Assembly: GCF_965227735.1 (NCBI RefSeq)
Contig: NZ_OZ245776.1
Coordinates: 6,448,001-6,512,000, forward strand
Origin: Larkinella sp965227735
GTDB lineage: Bacteria > Bacteroidota > Bacteroidia > Cytophagales > Spirosomataceae
Length of the DNA stretch: 64,000 nucleotides
Direction: 5' to 3'
Shown here: positions 33,606 to 42,530 of the stretch, one piece after another
Numbering within the stretch: the first letter of the stretch is position 1
Layout of the letters: every line of letters starts with the position of its first letter
Notes under the pieces: generated by a model
Told to the model about the DNA's origin: nothing
The model's input: only the letters and a program-made list of their open reading frames with translations
Database searches by the model: none
Translations under genes and position numbers: made by a program

Positions 33606-33700
33606 TTTACGGTTTACAGTTTACGGTTTACGGTTTACGGTGGCTGACGCGTGCTTCATGCGTCAGCCACCGTAAACCGTAAACCGAATACCGTAAACTA
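33603..33700. repeat. Heptad inverted-repeat element C (clearest example)
   Basis: The left arm has five GTTTACG-type heptads (33605-33639), then TGGCTGACGC (33641-33650). There is a 9-base loop. The right arm has GCGTCAGCCA (33660-33669), then CCGTAAA, CCGTAAA, CCGAATA, CCGTAAA (33670-33697). The inner 27 bp of each arm (33624-33650 and 33660-33686) pair perfectly. It lies between two convergent genes. Confidence 0.92.
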
Positions 33701-35572
33701 TTCTTTCGGCCACTTCTCCAGTGCCTGAACTTTCGAACCGGCAGTTTTGACGGCTTTTTCGGGGATGAGCAAAACCGTCAGGGCGGTTTTTGAACTGGCG
33801 GGAACCTGCACTTCGAAACCGACCCGAATGGTGCCGGGGTTGGCCGCGTCGTAGTCGTGGACTGGCTCGGTCGACCAGGTTTTTAACACCATTTTTGCCG
33901 GTTCGCGCACCTCCAGAATTAGCTTTTTCCCGTCTTTGGTCAGTTCGGCTTTGTTCTTTCCGAGCAGTTTGACGTCGGCCGGGGTCAGCATCGTCCAGCG
34001 AACAGTCGTTTCGGCGGCCGGGGTTTCGAGTTCATCCCGAACTACGACGTAGGCTTTGTTGACCAGCGCAACCCCCCGTGTGGCTTTGGACAAACCGCCT
34101 TTGTAAAGGTCTTTCAGATCCATCACTGCGTTCATGAAGAGGGGTGTTTTGGAGAGCGATGTGATGGGGGCTTTCTCAAAAACGCGCTGCATTTCGTTGT
34201 TGACCGTCAGCGTATTGTGTACGAAGTTGTTGTAGCGGAACACCTGCCAGCGTTGCGAGTCCTGCGCCCGGTTCCACAAATCCACGCCTTTCGACTCCAG
34301 CGATTCGTAATCCTGCATCCCGAAATCCATCGCCCATCGCACCCCGTCGGCTTCCATGATGAACGAGCCGACATCCATGTGGGCGTGGCTGTTGGAAGGA
34401 CTGCCGCCTTTGACACCGACATAGATTGCTGCGGGGTCGCTCCACGACGTGCGCATCATGGCCACCGGGTTTTTCCCGTTTCCGCTCCACATCAATTCTT
34501 TGGGCTCGGCCATGGAAGAAATCTTGATACCGCCACTCCAGAGCATGGTGGCAGGCAGCAAACGATCCCTGACCAGCTTTTTCGGGTCTTCGTTCATCAG
34601 GTTATTCCGTTCGACCCACAGCAGCGAGGGATCTTTCAGGCGGTTGGCAAACCAGAACATCGCCGGTTCCAGTCCCCCACCCAATCCCGAATCGGAATAA
34701 TTATAGGCATCGCCGGATGGCCCCGTCATGTTTTGCAGATAAGCCGCCGTTTTCAGAAAACCGGGCTGGGCCACCAATCCGAAATCTTTGCCGAAGGCTT
34801 TCTCCAGGGCGCTGATCAACATAACGTTAAAGCTCGTTCCGTAACCCCAGTAGCTGTAGCCTTCGGGATAGGCCCCATCCGGAATGTAGTCGGCCATGGG
34901 CAACACCACCGCATCGACCGCCCGGTTGACGATGCTCTTGGCCAGTTCCGGCTGTTCTTCAAAAATAGCGAGTGCGCCATACACCATGCCGGCGTTGCAA
35001 ACTTGGTTCCAGTTGTTGCTCGACTTGAGCCAGCTATTGTATTTGGGATTTAAGGACGGTTCAATGCCCTTTTTTAAGATCGCGTCTTTGATGCGGGCGC
35101 GGGATTGTTCGGACAAACCGTAGTACAGCCAATCGTAACCAATCGCCACCGCCATCGTCATTTCGCCGACATCCAGAAAGTGCGACGGATTCCAGTCGCT
35201 GAAAGCCGAAATGGCGAGCAGTTCTTTCTCCGCCCGTCGCAGGTAATTTTCCTGCTGGGTCATCCGCCAGGCGTAGGACAGGTAAAAAATCCGGCGCAGT
35301 CCTTCCCGCGATTTACCGAGCAACCGCCGACCGATCTGAATCCGTTCTATGGGGGCTTCGTTCAGCAACGCATCGCACTCAGCCAGGATGACATTGTGCA
35401 TTTTCTCCCAGGTTTTGTCGGAACCGATGGTTTGTTTGATCGGCTCTTCTTCGCCCTTCAGCAGCAGAATCCGCGGGTGATTGGGCAGGGAAGCCTGCGT
35501 TCCAATGTGGTCGGTTTGAGCCATTGCTGAAATGGAGATTAGCAGGGAGATAGCAAGGAAAGCGGTTTTCAT
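33698..35572 (-). CDS. Heparinase II/III-family protein (secreted)
   Basis: The protein has 624 residues from the ATG at 35572, the start of a signal peptide ('MKTAFLAISLLISISAMAQ'). The N-terminal alpha/alpha toroid (about 30-370: 'NNWNQVCNAGMVYGALAIFEEQPELA', 'PDGAYPEGYSYWGYGT') precedes a beta-sandwich with the Heparinase_II_III pattern 'PSNSHAHMDVGSFIMEADGVRWAMDFGMQDY'. It contains the likely catalytic or metal His. Family members cleave uronic-acid-containing glycans by beta-elimination, though some act as hydrolases. No SusCD pair is next to it. The divergent gene is the Tat-exported oxidoreductase. Confidence 0.92.
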   Translation of the reverse strand: MKTAFLAISLLISISAMAQTDHIGTQASLPNHPRILLLKGEEEPIKQTIGSDKTWEKMHNVILAECDALLNEAPIERIQIGRRLLGKSREGLRRIFYLSYAWRMTQQENYLRRAEKELLAISAFSDWNPSHFLDVGEMTMAVAIGYDWLYYGLSEQSRARIKDAILKKGIEPSLNPKYNSWLKSSNNWNQVCNAGMVYGALAIFEEQPELAKSIVNRAVDAVVLPMADYIPDGAYPEGYSYWGYGTSFNVMLISALEKAFGKDFGLVAQPGFLKTAAYLQNMTGPSGDAYNYSDSGLGGGLEPAMFWFANRLKDPSLLWVERNNLMNEDPKKLVRDRLLPATMLWSGGIKISSMAEPKELMWSGNGKNPVAMMRTSWSDPAAIYVGVKGGSPSNSHAHMDVGSFIMEADGVRWAMDFGMQDYESLESKGVDLWNRAQDSQRWQVFRYNNFVHNTLTVNNEMQRVFEKAPITSLSKTPLFMNAVMDLKDLYKGGLSKATRGVALVNKAYVVVRDELETPAAETTVRWTMLTPADVKLLGKNKAELTKDGKKLILEVREPAKMVLKTWSTEPVHDYDAANPGTIRVGFEVQVPASSKTALTVLLIPEKAVKTAGSKVQALEKWPKE

Positions 35573-35773
35573 GGGCTGAATTTGAATTAGATTTCGTTTG
35601 CAATCCAATAAGCGTCAGGTAAGGTCGAGTTTACCCATCCGGATACCACCCAATCAAAAATTACTTTTTCTAATATAATTTAGTAGCTTTCCAAAGTTTT
35701 AAACTTTGTGTAAAAAGTACATATTCACCGAATCTAACAACCCCGGCGATAACCGTCCGAAACCTTCAAGTAA

Positions 35774-37144
35774 ATGGATCTTTTTAACATCAATCGACGT
35801 CGTTTTCTACAGGGCGCCACGGCGTCGCTCGCTCTTTCTACGCTGGGTGCTTATGGGATGGATGTACTCCATCAGGGAAAAACCTGGCGTGTTGCCCTGA
35901 TCGGAACCGGCTGGTACGGTAAAAGTGATTTGTTCCGGTTGATTCAGGTCGCTCCCGTAGAGGTTATTGCGCTTTGCGATGTCGACAAAAACCAATTGGC
36001 AGCCGCGGGAAAACTGGTCAGCCAGCGGCAAAAATCCGGCAAAACGCCCAAACTATACGGTGATTACCGGAAATTACTGGCCGAAAACGAACTGGATATT
36101 GTTCTGGTCGGAACGCCGGATCATTGGCATTCGCTACAAATGATCGATGCCGTGAAAGCCGGGGCGCACGTCTACGTGCAAAAACCGATCAGCGTGGATG
36201 TTATGGAAGGCGAAGCGATGGTGGCTGCCGCCCGGAAATACAAAAAAGTGGTGCAGGTCGGAACGCAGCGCAAAAGCACTCCGCACCTGATCGAAGCCAA
36301 AAAAAATATTGTCGATGCCGGTTTGCTCGGTAAAATATCGCACGTTGAAATGACCTGCCATCTCCACATGCGGGCCAACGGCAATCCTCCGGTGACGGCG
36401 GTTCCTGATTTTCTGGATTACGAAATGTGGACGGGACCAGCTCCAATGCGCCCCTACGACGGACTGCCCCACATCCGGTGGTGGCGGACCTTCAAAGAAT
36501 ACGGCAACGGCATCATGGGCGATATGTGCATTCACATGTTCGATACCGTTCGCTGGATGCTGAAACTCGGCTGGCCGACCCGCATCAGTTCGCAAGGCGG
36601 AATTTATGTGCAGAAAGATGGTAAGTCCAATATTCCCGACACGCAGGCAGCGGTTTTTGAATATCCTGAATTGAACTGCGTCTGGTCGCAGCGGAGCTGG
36701 GGAACAGCCACCAACCCCGATTATCCGTGGTCATTTACACTGTACGGCGAAAAAGGCACCTTGTGGGCCAGCACCATGCAGTACGATTTTATCCCGCAGG
36801 AGAAAGGCGGACAAAAAATCCACAAAGACGTTATCTACGAAAAAGAGAAATACCCGGAAGATCTGACCGAAGAACGCATCGAGTTGAATGCTGCCCCGGC
36901 CACCCGTCTGCACATGATCGACTTTCTGGCCGCCATCGAAAAAAGCGGCCGACCGGTTGCCGACATCGAAGAGGGACACATTTCGACCGCGAGTTGTATT
37001 CTGGCCAATATTTCCATGCAAACCGGCCGCCCGATCGTCTATGATCCGGTGAAACGGGAGGTGGTCGGCGACCGCGAAGCGACGGGTCTGCTGACGCGTC
37101 CGTACCGGAAACCGTGGATTCACCCTGATCCTAAAAAAGTATAG
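35774..37144 (+). CDS. Tat-exported Gfo/Idh/MocA oxidoreductase
   Basis: The protein has 456 residues. A twin-arginine signal (RRRFLQG at 8-14) is followed by a Rossmann fold with the NAD(P) motif 'LIGTGWYGKSD', then 'VGTPDHWH' and 'VQKPIS', the family's EKP-type catalytic lysine motif. The C-terminal alpha/beta domain carries 'GNGIMGDMCIHMFDTVRW'. Tat export means the cofactor is bound before transport, so it works in the periplasm. Such enzymes oxidise or reduce sugars, including 3-keto-glycoside formation. It abuts the next Tat protein with no gap (stop 37142-37144, ATG 37145). Confidence 0.93.
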   Translation: MDLFNINRRRFLQGATASLALSTLGAYGMDVLHQGKTWRVALIGTGWYGKSDLFRLIQVAPVEVIALCDVDKNQLAAAGKLVSQRQKSGKTPKLYGDYRKLLAENELDIVLVGTPDHWHSLQMIDAVKAGAHVYVQKPISVDVMEGEAMVAAARKYKKVVQVGTQRKSTPHLIEAKKNIVDAGLLGKISHVEMTCHLHMRANGNPPVTAVPDFLDYEMWTGPAPMRPYDGLPHIRWWRTFKEYGNGIMGDMCIHMFDTVRWMLKLGWPTRISSQGGIYVQKDGKSNIPDTQAAVFEYPELNCVWSQRSWGTATNPDYPWSFTLYGEKGTLWASTMQYDFIPQEKGGQKIHKDVIYEKEKYPEDLTEERIELNAAPATRLHMIDFLAAIEKSGRPVADIEEGHISTASCILANISMQTGRPIVYDPVKREVVGDREATGLLTRPYRKPWIHPDPKKV

Positions 37145-38860
37145 ATGGATCGACGAACATTCGTAGGCATAGCAACCGCAACGGTTTGCAGCCTGCCTAC
37201 CCTGACTACGGCCACGTTTGCCCGTTCCTATGCCGCTGCGCCCGACACCAAACCGTCGTGGCTGCTGGAGGTCATTAAAGCGAATGACCAGCAAATCGCA
37301 CAAATCCGGGCAAATCGCATCAAGGAACCTGCCCATCCGGCTTTCGGGGGCTTAAAAGATGGGGATGACATTTTTAACCCGCAGTCTACCGCCGATTTTG
37401 TCCGGCGGAATGCCTGCGCCATTTCCTGCCCGGAATCGACGTTTTACCGGTCGAAAGAACTCCTGACCGAAACCGGTCAGGCGGTAAAATATCTGCTGAA
37501 AATCCAGCATTCGGACGGAACCATAGACTTGTTCTCGACCAACTTTCATTCGACGCCCGATACCGGTTTTATTGTCAAACGGCTTACCACGGCGTATACC
37601 TTGTTGAACCGGTCCGGAACGCCGGGGCTGGAAACGGTTTTGCCTGATTTGAAAACTTTTCTGCAACGGGCGGGTGAAGCGTTGACGGTGGGCGGTATTC
37701 ACACACCGAATCACCGCTGGGTGGTTTCGGCGGCTTTGACCAAGCTGAACACGCTCTGGCCCGATGCCCGGTACGTAAAACGCATCGAGCAATGGCTGGG
37801 TGAACACATCGACATGGATGCGGACGGGCAGTATAACGAGCGCAGCACGCTGGTTTATTCGCCCCTGACCGATCGTTTGCTGATCACGATTGCCAAAGGA
37901 ATGAACAAACCGGAGATTCTGGACTACGTGCGGAGAAACCTGGCGATGACGCTTTACTACATTCACCCGAACGGGGAAGTAGTTACTGAAGCATCAAATC
38001 GGCAGGACAAAGCGCTGGTTGGCACGATGGAAGGGTATTATTATCCCGCCCGGTATTTGGCCTTGCACGACAAAAACGGCGAACTGGCGGCTTTGTGCCG
38101 TCAAATTGAGAAAACCGTACTGCTCAAAGGCGTTCATTTTCTGGATTATTACCTGGAAGATCCCACGTTCTGGAGTGAATTGCCCGCCAGCAAACCGCTG
38201 CCCACCAACTACGTAAAAGCTTTTCCGCATTCGGGTCTGGTTCGGGTTCGGCGCGGGAACTGGGACGCTACCATTTTAAAGGCCAGCCCGGTTTTTCTCA
38301 CCTTTTCGAAAGGGGAGGCTGTGTTGCAGGGGCTTCGGTTCTCGGCTTCGTTTTTTGGGAAAGGACAGTTTCAATCGGAAAATATCGAGAAGCAGGGCGA
38401 TAGCTGGGTGTTGAGCCAATCGCTGGACGGTCCGTATTATCAGCCGATTGCCAGAGAAAAAATTGATCCGGCCGGTGATTGGGTGAAAATGCCGCATGCC
38501 AGCCGTAATAAAAGCGAGGTTCAGCAGTATCAAGCGAAAGTAACCATTCGGGAAACCAGCAATGGGATGGAAGCGGATATTCAGATTACCGGAACCGAAA
38601 ACGTCCCGGTTTCGGTGGAACTGATCTTCCGGGCGGGTGGCACCTTATCCGGTGTTACGAAGCATCCCAGCCGACCAAATGCATACCTCCTGTCGGCCGA
38701 TTCCGGTTCGTATACGATCCAGAATGATACGATTACGTTTGGGCCGGGCAAGGCGTTACACAAGGGCGTGGTGCTGCGGGGCGCGCTGCCGCCGATGGAT
38801 GCTCCTACGGTTTATCTGACCGGTTTTACGCCGTTTCAGCATACCATCAAATTTTCGTAA
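37145..38860 (+). CDS. Tat-exported alpha/alpha-toroid + beta-sandwich protein (heparinase/lyase-like)
   Basis: The protein has 571 residues. The N-terminus carries a twin-arginine-like motif (DRRTFVG at 2-8) and a signal region. The first half is helical toroid-like ('NHRWVVSAALTKLNTLWP', 'DADGQYNERSTLVYSPLTDRLLITIAK', 'EGYYYPARYLALHD'). The second half is beta-rich, with a C-terminal 'GVVLRGALPPMDAPTVYLTGF'. The overall layout resembles heparinase/alginate-lyase type proteins without their precise catalytic signature. It starts directly after the stop codon of the Gfo/Idh gene, so both are made together. I cannot name its substrate. Confidence 0.75.
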   Translation: MDRRTFVGIATATVCSLPTLTTATFARSYAAAPDTKPSWLLEVIKANDQQIAQIRANRIKEPAHPAFGGLKDGDDIFNPQSTADFVRRNACAISCPESTFYRSKELLTETGQAVKYLLKIQHSDGTIDLFSTNFHSTPDTGFIVKRLTTAYTLLNRSGTPGLETVLPDLKTFLQRAGEALTVGGIHTPNHRWVVSAALTKLNTLWPDARYVKRIEQWLGEHIDMDADGQYNERSTLVYSPLTDRLLITIAKGMNKPEILDYVRRNLAMTLYYIHPNGEVVTEASNRQDKALVGTMEGYYYPARYLALHDKNGELAALCRQIEKTVLLKGVHFLDYYLEDPTFWSELPASKPLPTNYVKAFPHSGLVRVRRGNWDATILKASPVFLTFSKGEAVLQGLRFSASFFGKGQFQSENIEKQGDSWVLSQSLDGPYYQPIAREKIDPAGDWVKMPHASRNKSEVQQYQAKVTIRETSNGMEADIQITGTENVPVSVELIFRAGGTLSGVTKHPSRPNAYLLSADSGSYTIQNDTITFGPGKALHKGVVLRGALPPMDAPTVYLTGFTPFQHTIKFS

Positions 38861-38867
38861 AACAGAC

Positions 38868-38895
38868 GGCCCCCAAATCGAACGATTTGGGGGCC
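38868..38895. terminator. Hairpin between convergent genes
   Basis: A 13-bp perfect stem (GGCCCCCAAATCG and its complement) has a 2-base loop, 8 bp after one gene and 5 bp from the DUF1080 stop. There is no long T-run, so termination strength is uncertain. Confidence 0.6.
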
Positions 38896-38899
38896 TATC

Positions 38900-39538
38900 T
38901 CAGCGTAATTCTTCCAGAAGCAGGTCCTTGAAATGCACTTCTGCCTTGCCACCGCCGTGGATTTGTAAACCAATCAGCCCTTCCTGCGGGATGCTTGGGT
39001 CCGGTTCCGTGTAGTCGACCGTTTGTTTTCCGTTCAGGTACAGCCGGATCCGGCGGTTTTCGGCCCGGATTTCGTAGTCGTTCCAGTCGTTGGGTTTCAA
39101 AATCTTTTTAACCAGCATCGAATCCGGGGCAATCAGCGTTTTGTTCCGGCGCGATTCGTCGTATAAACTGGCCCAGTACCCTTTCCCCAGATCGGCCTGA
39201 TAGCCCGTCATTTCATAGGCGGGATTGGTGAGCCGTTTGCTGCGGAATTGCACGCCCGTGTTGATAAAACCGTCTGTTCCGAGCAGTTTGAATTTTACCC
39301 GCAAAATGAAGTTGGCGTAGGGGCGCGTGGTGCATAAAAAATCGTTATGCGGTACGGTTTCGGTGAGGGAGCCACCCACCAGGGCACCGTCCCGGATGCG
39401 CCAGGTCTTGAGCGTGTCGCCCTCCCAGCCCCGGAACGTTTTGCCATCGAAAAGCCGGACGGCTTTCTGGGGAGACCATGCTATGAATCCCACCAGAAGG
39501 GCACAACCGATGAGTATGGAGATGAGGGAAACTTTCAT
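38900..39538 (-). CDS. DUF1080 (3-keto-disaccharide hydrolase-type) protein
   Basis: The protein has 212 residues from the ATG at 39538, chosen because it opens a signal peptide ('MKVSLISILIGCALLVGFIAW') and lies downstream of a perfect -7 box; an upstream start would include the promoter. The concanavalin-like jelly roll has the DUF1080 signature 'RLFDGKTFRGWEGDTLKTWRIRDGALVGGS...NFILRVKFKL', 'TGVQFRSKR', 'NDWNDYEIRAENRRIRLYLNGKQTVDYTEPD' and 'GLIGLQIHGGGKAEVHFKDLLLEEL'. Characterised members hydrolyse 3-keto-glycosides or related bonds. It fits with the Gfo/Idh enzyme at 35774. Confidence 0.93.
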   Translation of the reverse strand: MKVSLISILIGCALLVGFIAWSPQKAVRLFDGKTFRGWEGDTLKTWRIRDGALVGGSLTETVPHNDFLCTTRPYANFILRVKFKLLGTDGFINTGVQFRSKRLTNPAYEMTGYQADLGKGYWASLYDESRRNKTLIAPDSMLVKKILKPNDWNDYEIRAENRRIRLYLNGKQTVDYTEPDPSIPQEGLIGLQIHGGGKAEVHFKDLLLEELR

Positions 39539-39603
39539 GAAATTAGCTGCGTATATAGGTTTAGGAACACAAATGACGGGTGTAAAAGAATACCAGACAC
39601 GAT

Positions 39604-39611
39604 CAAAGGTA
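39604..39611 (-). promoter_or_regulatory. -7 promoter element (TACCTTTG) of the DUF1080 gene
   Basis: This is an exact TAnnTTTG match on the minus strand, 65 bp before the ATG at 39538. It rules out the upstream in-frame start. Confidence 0.6.
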
Positions 39612-39685
39612 GCTAAAATAGGATTTCCCCGCACGAATTGTGTTCTTTGATAAATTGACTTAGTTTGCTGAGTAAGCTGTTTGTT

Positions 39686-41332
39686 ATGGAATACGATCCG
39701 GTCAATTCGTCTCTTTCAGATGCCTCCGGTGAAGGTGAAATGGGAGCCTTCATCCGCTCTTACGATTGGTCATCCACTTCCTTGGGTGCAAAGGATACCT
39801 GGCCTGCCTCTTTGCGGTCGACGCTGCATCTGCTGCTTCATTCCCGGTTTCCGATGGCGATCTACTGGGCTCCGGATTGGATCTGTCTCTACAATGACGC
39901 ATTTCGGAGACTTCTCCCTGAAGAAGACAAGACACCAGTGGCGCTGGGCCAGCGGGCCGAAACCGTTTGGGCCGAAGCCTGGCCGCTGATCCAGCCGCTG
40001 ATCAATCAGGCTTTTGATGGCAGAGCCACCTGGCGCCCGGATCAGCTTTTGCCAGGGCTTCACCCGGAACAACGTCAGGAGATTTATTGGACCGCCAGCT
40101 ACAGCCCGGTTTTTGATGAGGGGGGGCAGTCGGTGGGGGTATTGGTCACCGGACTGGAAACAACGGAATCCGTGGCGCTTCAAAAAAGGATGGAAGCGCT
40201 AACCCGCAGCGAGGAACGGTATCACAAAATGGTCGATGAAGTGCAGGATTATGCCATTCTGTTGCTGGATCGGGAGGGCATCATTCTCAATTGGAACAAA
40301 GGAGCCCAGCGGATCAAAGGGTATTCTGAGGCCGAGATTATTGGGAAAAGTTTCTTGGTTTTTTATCTGCCGGAAGACCGCGCCCGAAAACTTCCTGAAA
40401 AGTTGATTGCAGAAGCCTTCGAACAGGGGCGGGCCCGGCACGAAGGCTGGCGAATCCGCAAAGATGGCAGTGTGTTCTGGGGCAGCATCGTCATCACGGC
40501 TTTGCACGATGAACAGGGGGGCATCATTGGCTTTTCCAAAGTTACCCGGGATTTGACTGAGAAAAAACTGGCGGAAGATCAACTGCTGCAATACTCGCGG
40601 GAACTGGAAATTCAGAACAAGGAACTGGAACAATTTGCCTACATCGCTTCACACGACCTGCAGGAGCCACTGCGGAAAATTCAGACATTTTCGGGTTTGT
40701 TGAAGGAGAACCTCGATCAGGCAGAAATGGCCGACCGCTACCTGACCAAAATTGAGGCTTCGGCACAACGCATGTCGAAACTCATCAAGGAGGTGCTGAA
40801 TTACTCCCGGCTTGCGATTCTGGAAGAAGAGTTTGTGGAGGTAGACCTCAACGAAATTCTGCAACATGTGCTGATTGATTTTGAATTGCTCATCGAGCAG
40901 AAAGGTGCTGTGGTTCGGGCGGACGACCTGCCGGTGATCGATGGAATTCCGCTTCAGTTGAACCAGCTTTTTTATAACCTCCTGAGCAATGCACTGAAGT
41001 TTTCACCGCAAACCCCTCAGATTCAGATTACGTCAAAAATTCTCACGGCGGATGACGTGACCGAAGACATCGCATTAAAATCCTCGATAACGTATCTGCA
41101 ACTCGTCTTTAAAGACAACGGGATCGGTTTTGATGAGCAGTTTTCCCAGCAGATATTCACTATTTTCCAGCGATTGAACAACAGCAAACACTACAGCGGA
41201 ACCGGTATTGGTCTGGCCCTGTGTAAGAAAATTGTCGATAATCATCAGGGAGTTATCTACGCCCGGAGTACAGCCAATCAGGGGGCGGCCTTCTTTATCT
41301 ACCTGCCCACTTCGCAGAAGCCGGTCGAGTAA
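39686..41332 (+). CDS. PAS-domain sensor histidine kinase
   Basis: The protein has 548 residues from the ATG at 39686; seven extra residues are possible from an upstream start. The first PAS-like segment (about 20-165: 'GAFIRSYDWSSTSLGAKDTWPASLRSTLHLLLHSRFPMAIYWAPDW') is followed by a canonical PAS (about 175-300: 'GIILNWNKGAQRIKGYSEAEIIGKSF'). HisKA has the phospho-acceptor in 'FAYIASHDLQEPLRKI', of phytochrome-like type. HATPase follows ('LNQLFYNLLSNALKFS', 'DNGIGFDE', 'GTGIGLAL'). It has no transmembrane segment, so it is a cytoplasmic sensor. The nearest receiver protein is at 42531, with a ThuA gene in between. Confidence 0.93.
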   Translation: MEYDPVNSSLSDASGEGEMGAFIRSYDWSSTSLGAKDTWPASLRSTLHLLLHSRFPMAIYWAPDWICLYNDAFRRLLPEEDKTPVALGQRAETVWAEAWPLIQPLINQAFDGRATWRPDQLLPGLHPEQRQEIYWTASYSPVFDEGGQSVGVLVTGLETTESVALQKRMEALTRSEERYHKMVDEVQDYAILLLDREGIILNWNKGAQRIKGYSEAEIIGKSFLVFYLPEDRARKLPEKLIAEAFEQGRARHEGWRIRKDGSVFWGSIVITALHDEQGGIIGFSKVTRDLTEKKLAEDQLLQYSRELEIQNKELEQFAYIASHDLQEPLRKIQTFSGLLKENLDQAEMADRYLTKIEASAQRMSKLIKEVLNYSRLAILEEEFVEVDLNEILQHVLIDFELLIEQKGAVVRADDLPVIDGIPLQLNQLFYNLLSNALKFSPQTPQIQITSKILTADDVTEDIALKSSITYLQLVFKDNGIGFDEQFSQQIFTIFQRLNNSKHYSGTGIGLALCKKIVDNHQGVIYARSTANQGAAFFIYLPTSQKPVE

Positions 41333-41375
41333 CCTTCCCAATGACAACCACGGGTTGAAATCAAGTAAATTGGTA

Positions 41376-42308
41376 TCAATGCGGGCATTGATTCAGCCCC
41401 ATTTCTTCTTTGGAAGGCGTGGCGGAGGAAACGCCCCCGGCGGGTACATCCACTTTAGCGACCCAGGCAATGGCGTTTAGCACCAGTTTACGAAAATTAT
41501 CATCGGCCCAGACGCGGTGGTAATGGCCCCCGGTGATTCCAAATCCCCGGCCGCCGTTGGGGCGTTCGCGGCACCAGGCGGTATGTTGGGGCTGGCCGGC
41601 TTCGGCCCGGACCGCCGGATTGTTCTCGTGCGGGCCGTCTTTCCGGTTCAGCGTCGAAGCGGGCGGCACCGTCGTGAGCAGGGGCGTTACGCCGTCCAGA
41701 TTCGGGCGAAACCGCATGTGGTAATACCATTCATCGTTGATCGTAAACGGTTGTACGCCCGTCGTAATGACGTGTTTTGGCAGGGTTTTATAGTCGGCGG
41801 TCCAGACCGGGTTTACCGACCAGAACGTTTCGAAATAGCCCCCGATCCAATCCAGAAAATAGTTGCCGACAGGGCCTTTCGGAACTTCAACGGCGTAGTG
41901 AATGCAGGCCAGCCCAACGCCTTTTTTCATCAAAGCATTCACCGATTCCAGGTGTTTGTTGATCAGGTGGCCTTCTCCACCATCGCCGTAAATGACAATC
42001 GCAGCCGCGTTGGTAAATGCCGACGGATCGGAGGGCCAGCCGTCGGAATAAACGACGGCGTCGACCGTGGGCATCGTTGCGTTCAGTCGTTGGGCCAGCA
42101 GCAGGCACCCGGCTTTGTGTTCGTGTTCGCCAGCTCCGTGGCTACAGGCACCCGCAATGAACACGATCCGCTTTTTGGCGGGGATGGTTGTCAGACTGCT
42201 GGACGGACAAAGGGAAGCGGGAAAGAAAGAGGCATCCGAAAACAAAACCGACAACAGATTTCCCAGACTGGATGCACTGAAAAAAAAAACGACTAAAAAA
42301 GCGCGCAT
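41376..42308 (-). CDS. ThuA-domain protein (secreted)
   Basis: The protein has 310 residues. The signal peptide is about 1-33. The ThuA fold (class I glutamine-amidotransferase-like) runs through about 45-285: 'KKRIVFIAGACSHGAGEHEHKAGCLLLAQRLN', 'DAVVYSDGWPSD', 'VIYGDGGEGHLINKHLESVNALMKKGVGLACIHYAVEVP' and 'GRGFGITGGHYHRVW'. ThuA proteins are linked to trehalose and disaccharide use, and exported Bacteroidota members co-occur with DUF1080 and Gfo/Idh genes, as here within 6 kb. The catalytic chemistry is not settled. Confidence 0.92.
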   Translation of the reverse strand: MRAFLVVFFFSASSLGNLLSVLFSDASFFPASLCPSSSLTTIPAKKRIVFIAGACSHGAGEHEHKAGCLLLAQRLNATMPTVDAVVYSDGWPSDPSAFTNAAAIVIYGDGGEGHLINKHLESVNALMKKGVGLACIHYAVEVPKGPVGNYFLDWIGGYFETFWSVNPVWTADYKTLPKHVITTGVQPFTINDEWYYHMRFRPNLDGVTPLLTTVPPASTLNRKDGPHENNPAVRAEAGQPQHTAWCRERPNGGRGFGITGGHYHRVWADDNFRKLVLNAIAWVAKVDVPAGGVSSATPSKEEMGLNQCPH

Positions 42309-42530
42309 AGCATTTTCCGGATGGGTTTGTGGACTAAAGGAATATACCTCATTTCCCTACTGAAACCCGGTTTGATTGGCACAGATTTGGAGGACCGGTC
42401 GGTTTTTAGGCCCAATACCGCAAACAAACTTTCTTGAACATTGGTCTGGTATTTGCCTGATAAAAGGAACGCAGGTAATCGTTGCCCAAATACGGTTTAT
42501 AGAGCGTGTTCGTATTCCCACTTTTGTCGA

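Noticed and set aside
39539..39634. Longer N-terminus for the DUF1080 protein (upstream start at 39634)
   Set aside because: The extension would cover a perfect -7 box at 39604-39611 and would hide a standard signal peptide.
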